Positions 59,098-64,000 of a stretch of DNA of 64,000 bases are shown piece after piece. The stretch covers positions 10,307,459-10,371,458 of the forward strand of contig NC_049993.1 of the NCBI RefSeq assembly GCF_000003815.2, read 5' to 3'. The notes under the pieces were generated by a model that did no database searches, was not told the origin of the DNA, and worked only from the letters and a program-made list of their open reading frames with translations. The DNA comes from Branchiostoma floridae (taxonomy: Eukaryota > Chordata > Leptocardii > Amphioxiformes > Branchiostomatidae). Position numbers and translations under genes: made by a program. Position 1 is the first letter of the stretch. Every line of letters begins with the position of its first letter.

Positions 59098-61257
59098 CTG
59101 CAATATATGGATTGAAAAAGATGAAGGAAAAGATGGAAAGATTCAGCATACTTCAACACAAGGTTTCATCATGAAAATGAATGTATGATTTATTTTTGCC
59201 ACAGAATATCATATGTAACGTTATGTCAAGATAAATTTTGAACAAAAATGCTTCACAAAATTTCTCTGCCGCCGTAGCTAAACGATATGTTGGAAGCTCG
59301 CAGGTCAGTTTGTCAAGGAATGGTTGCTACTGACGCCAAATAGCGAGGTTTGTTGTCTGTAAGGTGTTAATGTATAAAACAATGTTCTTATCGACTTGTG
59401 AAATACGCATTTCCTAGTAACCCTGCCTTTGATTTCTAAGTGCCACACACGTTCAAACTTCCCACTTTCTTGAGAAAGAATTCTGCCTTCCTTGCTGTAT
59501 AACCACCCTTCCTTGCAACCTTCAGCGTCTTTGTTTTACATTACTGACTAAACGCACCAGAGCCTTCTCGGCCCACACATGTATCAATAGCACGGTTTGC
59601 CTTTCCTGACGTGCAGTATATCTCTGCGGACATAAACCAAGAGTAGGCGATTAGAGCACGCCAGAGAAATGCCAAGGAACCGCTTGCCAAAAACAACAGG
59701 GAACTGCTCTGATCGTTTCTTGAGCCGCCCCCACTCACTGAACCTGCCAGGACAGTTTACCAGCGCATGCGCTCTACCTGCCGAATCTCTCGACATTTGC
59801 CATATGTCGGCAGGGGTCGCTTCTCCACGTCAAACGATCTAACAGAGTGCCATCTCTCACGTGTGTTTAGTGCTGCGGGCGCTTTTAAGTGACACAGACG
59901 CTCATGAACGCGATCAGAAATCACTAACAAAGCCGTCACAAGACCACAGTAGGCCACTATAAGGTCATAGTTGGTACACATGTGAAGATGGATGTTGGCA
60001 CATGGTAGTGGCGCAGTCACATTCGTTGTCCGATTTTTACGTTGTAGGATTTTATTTTGTAGGATATTTACGTTAACGTTGTAGGATATTACGTTGTAGG
60101 ATTTTCAGCAAATGCTTGACAGAATCATCACAAGAATATACGGCAATTTTGTCCGTCGCAAGTCAACTGAACTCCTGGACTCTATACAATATATTCACGA
60201 CTGTCCTACGAATACCCCGCAGTTTGCTACTAAAACCCTCATTCGATGACGAATGACAACTGGCTCTTACAAGAGAAAAATAGAGATTGTTGTTGAACTA
60301 CAGCAGGAAATTTCCCTTACAGAAGGACACATGCTTTTGCTAAGTTCCCCACTGTCAAGGTCTAGTACCAGGAGGAAACGTACAGTGTATTGTACAGACA
60401 ACCCACATAACATTGACCTTTTCGTTTATTTATACAAACAGGCAAGGCCAACTTTAATTGTATTCCAAGACGCAGAAGAACGTTCAGAAGCTAAGCTAGA
60501 CATCTAGTGATGCCACAGTACCACCCGCTAGTGTATAAACTACATGTACACATTAGCCAATCAAAATCTTAATGGAATCACTATTAACGTAAGCGGAAGC
60601 CGTATGTGTCAAATGCTGTATTGCGTAGTTGGGTGTGGTTGCATAGAGGGGCACTGGACGACACCTCAACATGTTCAAATTCTCTGCATTCATGCTGTCT
60701 GTACATGTGAGGATATGGGTTTGGGTGATCAAGTCTGACGCAAATTTACACTGCCCAGTTGTTCAGAACTACGGCGGTACCTTTCCAGCTGGATTTGTGG
60801 ACAAAGACCAAAACCGTTTCCTTCACCAATATGATTGACGTGTAGAAAAGCCAAATCCCCTTGAAGCTGTTGCCAACACAGCTCTAATACTCACACAAAC
60901 CTTTCCTCCCCCACGCTCTGCTCATTCTAGGTCTTGGCGTGCCGCCTCGGCACAAGGTAGATGAAAAATGGACTTGGCAGAGGTTTTTGTGCATATCCTT
61001 GTTAGAGTTTACTGGGTCATTCTAACCCTATCAATTATCTATTTTAAAGTTTTTGTACTGGACTTGCTCTCTTCACACCACATCCGGTGCTACATTCTGT
61101 TTCTTACTTGAGTATTTTCCAAGTTGGGACTTTGACGTGAACACTCCATCCCCTCCCACAATCTTATCAGTGTATATGTTAATAAAATAATAGGGATACA
61201 TTGTATTTATGGTGTCCTTTTTGCTCACTTTGCGATCGCACCGTTATAGAAACTCTA
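59098..61257. other. DUF229 5' intron or flank, no exon supported
   Basis: The missing first exon(s) of the DUF229 gene should lie in or beyond this stretch on the minus strand. A hydrophobic frame near 59738-59600 (LLFLASGSLAFLW) was considered, but no donor in the needed phase was found. 60035-60110 has short tandem acgttgtaggat words. Confidence 0.5.
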
Positions 61258-61452
61258 GTTCACCCTTATCCCCGGGGCAACCTATATCCGTTGTTTTAAT
61301 ACAGGGCATTTCAGGATACCAAGTTGACAGACAGAACATATATTGCAACTGAAAATACTGCAGCTTGAAACCACCTTGCGTCGACATGATATCCCTAAAT
61401 GCCCTGTTTTTTAAAACAACAGATATAGGTTGCCCTGCGGATAAAGGTGAAC
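61258..61452. mobile_element. 195-bp MITE with about 55-bp TIRs
   Basis: Ends gttcacccttatcc and ggataaaggtgaac open an inverted repeat of about 55 bp on each side (sharing gggcaacctatatc and cagggcattt), with some differences. No coding capacity and no clear target duplication. Confidence 0.8.
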
Positions 61453-62639
61453 AAGCGTTACATAAAATTGGTGCGATTTTACGTTTCGGTTAGGACAGTC
61501 CACAGCATTTTTCCACAATATCACTCCGCGGATAGGAATGTCCCGTCGCCCCAACACACTCAAGACCCTAAACACACCGCCAAGAAATACTTTCCGCTGA
61601 CAAATTGTCCCCTCTTGTCTTGGCTTGAAGTAATCATGAAGACAAATTTGTTCCACTCTAATTTGTCTGAGCGACAGCAAATATTTGCCGGTGCCATCTT
61701 GTCAAATAGCACATTCCGTGGGCTCGGAGACCATTGTCTGAAGTTCCTGTGTCTTGCAAAATGTAGCAGAAGAATACATGAGATAGAATTCTTGTTAAAG
61801 GTCACTTTCTTAATCTCGAAGTTAGCCTGTTTACTGTATGTACGAGACTATCATTCTTTCATTTATTTATAAGGTGCCAATTCATCAACAGAGTGACCCA
61901 GTAATGGGGATAAGAAATAACGTTAACGTTAATTTCTATGTATTTGACGCATATAGTCTCCAAGACATGCTCCTTAGGAATGCTTTTTTTCATGACATGT
62001 CTACTTTGCTGAAGTAACGTCCGCGCCAACAAAAGCCTGACTTCCAGTCTTGATGCTTCGCGTAGCCAGTCGGACGTGTCAGTGTAAATGTCAGCCGACC
62101 CATTCATTACTGAGATCATCACTCATTTCCTACACAGGACCCCTGCTTCCAACATAGCAGTGGGTGTATTTGTAACGGATGGGTGTTCGGTGTATTCAAT
62201 AAAAGAACATTCTGAGAACACTTAGTCCACTTAGTCCCCTCCTGCTTTGAGAGTCAAATCCTGACAAGACCCAAGGTAGAATCTCCCGGGTGTAATTTGG
62301 CGCAGACGGGGGGCAACGGTTGAGCGAGTTTTATCGTCCTAAAGACTTCCGAAATGTCACATTCTCACCCTAACCCACAGAGAGCGTGCGGAGATAAATG
62401 CACACACGGTGAAGGCTTGTCCCACAGTTCCCAATATCCGTACCTGCTGGAGTCTTGACTTTCAGATCACTATGTAGGCCGAGACTGTAGCTGACGGAAG
62501 TGTTCAAGGGCCAAACATTACATGGGAACAGCTGAAGATATGTGAATGGCGGAATGAATGAATGAACGGACGAACGAATTAATGAATGAACTAGAGTTCG
62601 GCGACCTCATACCTCCATGAAAATTTAGAGCTTTCGTAA
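61453..62639. other. Intergenic, nothing recognised
   Basis: No exon with domain similarity and no bounded element on either strand. A short (gaat)n-like run of aatgaatgaa words lies at 62551-62590. Confidence 0.5.
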
Positions 62640-63655
62640 ATTTCAGGCAATTGACCAACACATCAACATAATTCATGCATGGTGTTGTTCATCATTGACT
62701 AACGTACACATGTCACAATTATAAAATTCCCATTATTGATCATAAAGCAGTTTTGAATTTTTACATAAATTATGCAAATAAGTTCCTCATTACCATATTT
62801 GGTATCTGCTTATATTCCACCTATCATAATTAACATGTGTTACGTGTATTGAGGTCCAGTTATTGAAAACAATGGAACTATACAATTTCCTCATTAATTA
62901 TGCAAGTTAAGTCCTCATTTGCATAGCATGCATATTATTGTGACCATCTTTGCCTAAGCTACCTGCATGCCTAAAATGCAGGCAATCCGTCGTTCCTTTC
63001 GGCAGTTATCCGCTTTGGAGTGTCTTGACAAAAACGCCCCTGCAGTTCCACAATTAAATGTCAGGGGACTGAAACTTGCCCCACATTTTTATGTCGCTAA
63101 AAGCTATCTACCACTTAAATGTCACGACCATATCACGTCAGTGACAAGAGATACATTGAAAAAACTGATAGAATATTCTCATTAATTATGCAAATGTATT
63201 CCTGATTTGCATAATTAGTATTTTATCTTGTACAACATTGTCTAAGGTACCTACATACCAAAAATCATGAAAATCCGTTGTTCCCTTCTTGAGTTATCCT
63301 CGTCAGAAGTTTTTGACAAAAATGCCCCTGCTATCCCCAAACTAGACGCTAGGGGGCCCAAACTTATGTCATTTCTTCCTGAGCACAAGAGCTATCTAAC
63401 ACTTAAAAATCGTGACCATAGCGTGTTCAGAACACCGAGATAGCAAAACCGGAAGTTGCGCTGCAGCACCAAGGGGAGTTGCTAGGGAGCCCAAAATCTA
63501 ATCATTTCCAGCTTTCGTCACACACTACCAACACACCAAGTATGAAACCAATCCACCCAGCCGTTCTTGAGTTATCTTGTTTACACACACACAAACACAC
63601 AGACACACAAACGCGGGGTAAAATATAACCTCCATGACATTTCATGGAGGTAATA
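62640..63655. repeat. Dispersed-repeat cluster with two diverged tandem units
   Basis: Units starting near 62890 and 63180 (attatgcaaatg/ttcctcatt, then accatctttgcctaagctacctgcatgcc against acattgtctaaggtacctacataccaa, then aatccgt(c/t)gttcc, then aaaa(c/t)gcccctgc) are diverged copies of about 270 bp. The cluster ends with a gagttatc phrase, an acacaca tract and a short dyad (acctccatgacatttcatggaggt). The open frame inside it is repeat-derived. Confidence 0.75.
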
Positions 63656-63778
63656 ATTATTTTGTACATGCGTCACAGCGTAGGAGAAGGCTGAATTACG
63701 CATCACTTACAGGCTTGACGTAAAAAGTATTATAATAGTATAGTAGACATGGCAAGTGTAGGTACGTGCGCAAACGTG

Positions 63779-63815
63779 CGCGCGCGTGTTTGTGTGTGTG
63801 TACAGTGTGTGTACG

Positions 63816-63844
<29 letters not shown>
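63779..63844. repeat. (TG)n microsatellite
   Basis: A cgcgcg start followed by interrupted then pure GT repeats. Confidence 0.95.
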
Positions 63845-63846
<2 letters not shown>

Positions 63847-64000
63847 TCTGTCTGTCCGTGCTTCTGTGTATGGTGTAAAGTGAGTTTCTATTGTTACACA
63901 GGAACCGCGGAAAGTGTGTGATGTCCTGTGTTTTCTTTATTGACTTCTTAAGAAATAGTTTCCTGTAGTCTCTAGTATAGTTTTGTACGATTATACTAGG

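Noticed and set aside
59541-59796. N-terminal signal-anchor exon of the DUF229 gene
   Set aside because: Hydrophobic stretch present, but no donor in phase 1 follows and the frame starts without a convincing ATG.
60253-60507. 84-codon plus-strand frame
   Set aside because: No recognisable domain and no matching splice sites; chance frame.
62967-63185. Small plus-strand gene of 72 codons
   Set aside because: It lies within a repeat unit whose second copy (from about 63180) is not open in that frame.

Overview
This is a stretch of an intron-rich animal genome, most likely a cephalochordate (amphioxus, Branchiostoma). That is an inference from the gene content: Tie-type receptor modules, a large LRR/Ig adhesion GPCR, a Pox-neuro-class Pax gene and a class-I helical cytokine-like gene. 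Canonical GT-AG introns, many short MITE-like elements and satellites, and one assembly gap (N at 7530-7669) also fit. No bacterial, plasmid, phage or CRISPR features are present.

Plus-strand half. From 760 to 20142 lies the 3' 43 exons of one receptor. The exon chain joins in a single open frame of about 2274 codons. It encodes an Ig domain, two EGF modules very like those of Tie1/Tie2, six more EGF exons (five of exactly 141 nt), a PAN/apple-like exon, a whole fibrinogen-related domain, three more EGF modules, an Ig domain, four FN3 domains, a furin-type site, one membrane span and two protein tyrosine phosphatase domains of the R4 (RPTP-alpha/epsilon) type. D1 has all catalytic motifs; D2 has the usual WPE change. 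The 5' end lies before the window or was not found. From 23466 to 31964 is a complete 18-exon, 1481-codon adhesion GPCR with LRRs, a mucin stalk, two mucin-Ig cassettes, a GAIN domain, a cleavable GPS and seven membrane spans.

Middle, about 32-42 kb, is a graveyard of mobile elements: a 15-bp-TIR MITE, a hAT-type MITE with a perfect 8-bp target duplication, and a pair of inverted arms of about 0.58 kb with an internally deleted mariner between them. Several near-perfect hairpins also occur here. No coding exon was recognised.

Minus-strand half. 43992-42058 is a complete five-exon Pax gene, with a paired domain and no homeodomain, most like the Pox-neuro class. 51109-48497 is a complete five-exon secreted protein whose intron phases (1-0-0-0) and last helix match class-I helical cytokines of the IL-6/CNTF/CLCF1 group. 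Its last two exons are repeated in a 2.28-kb tandem duplication. 59097-53907 is the 3' 13 exons of a DUF229 alkaline-phosphatase-superfamily protein. The last 5 kb is repeats and noncoding sequence.

The genes do not form an operon or an obvious pathway. Three of the five (receptor phosphatase, adhesion GPCR, cytokine) are cell-surface or secreted signalling proteins.
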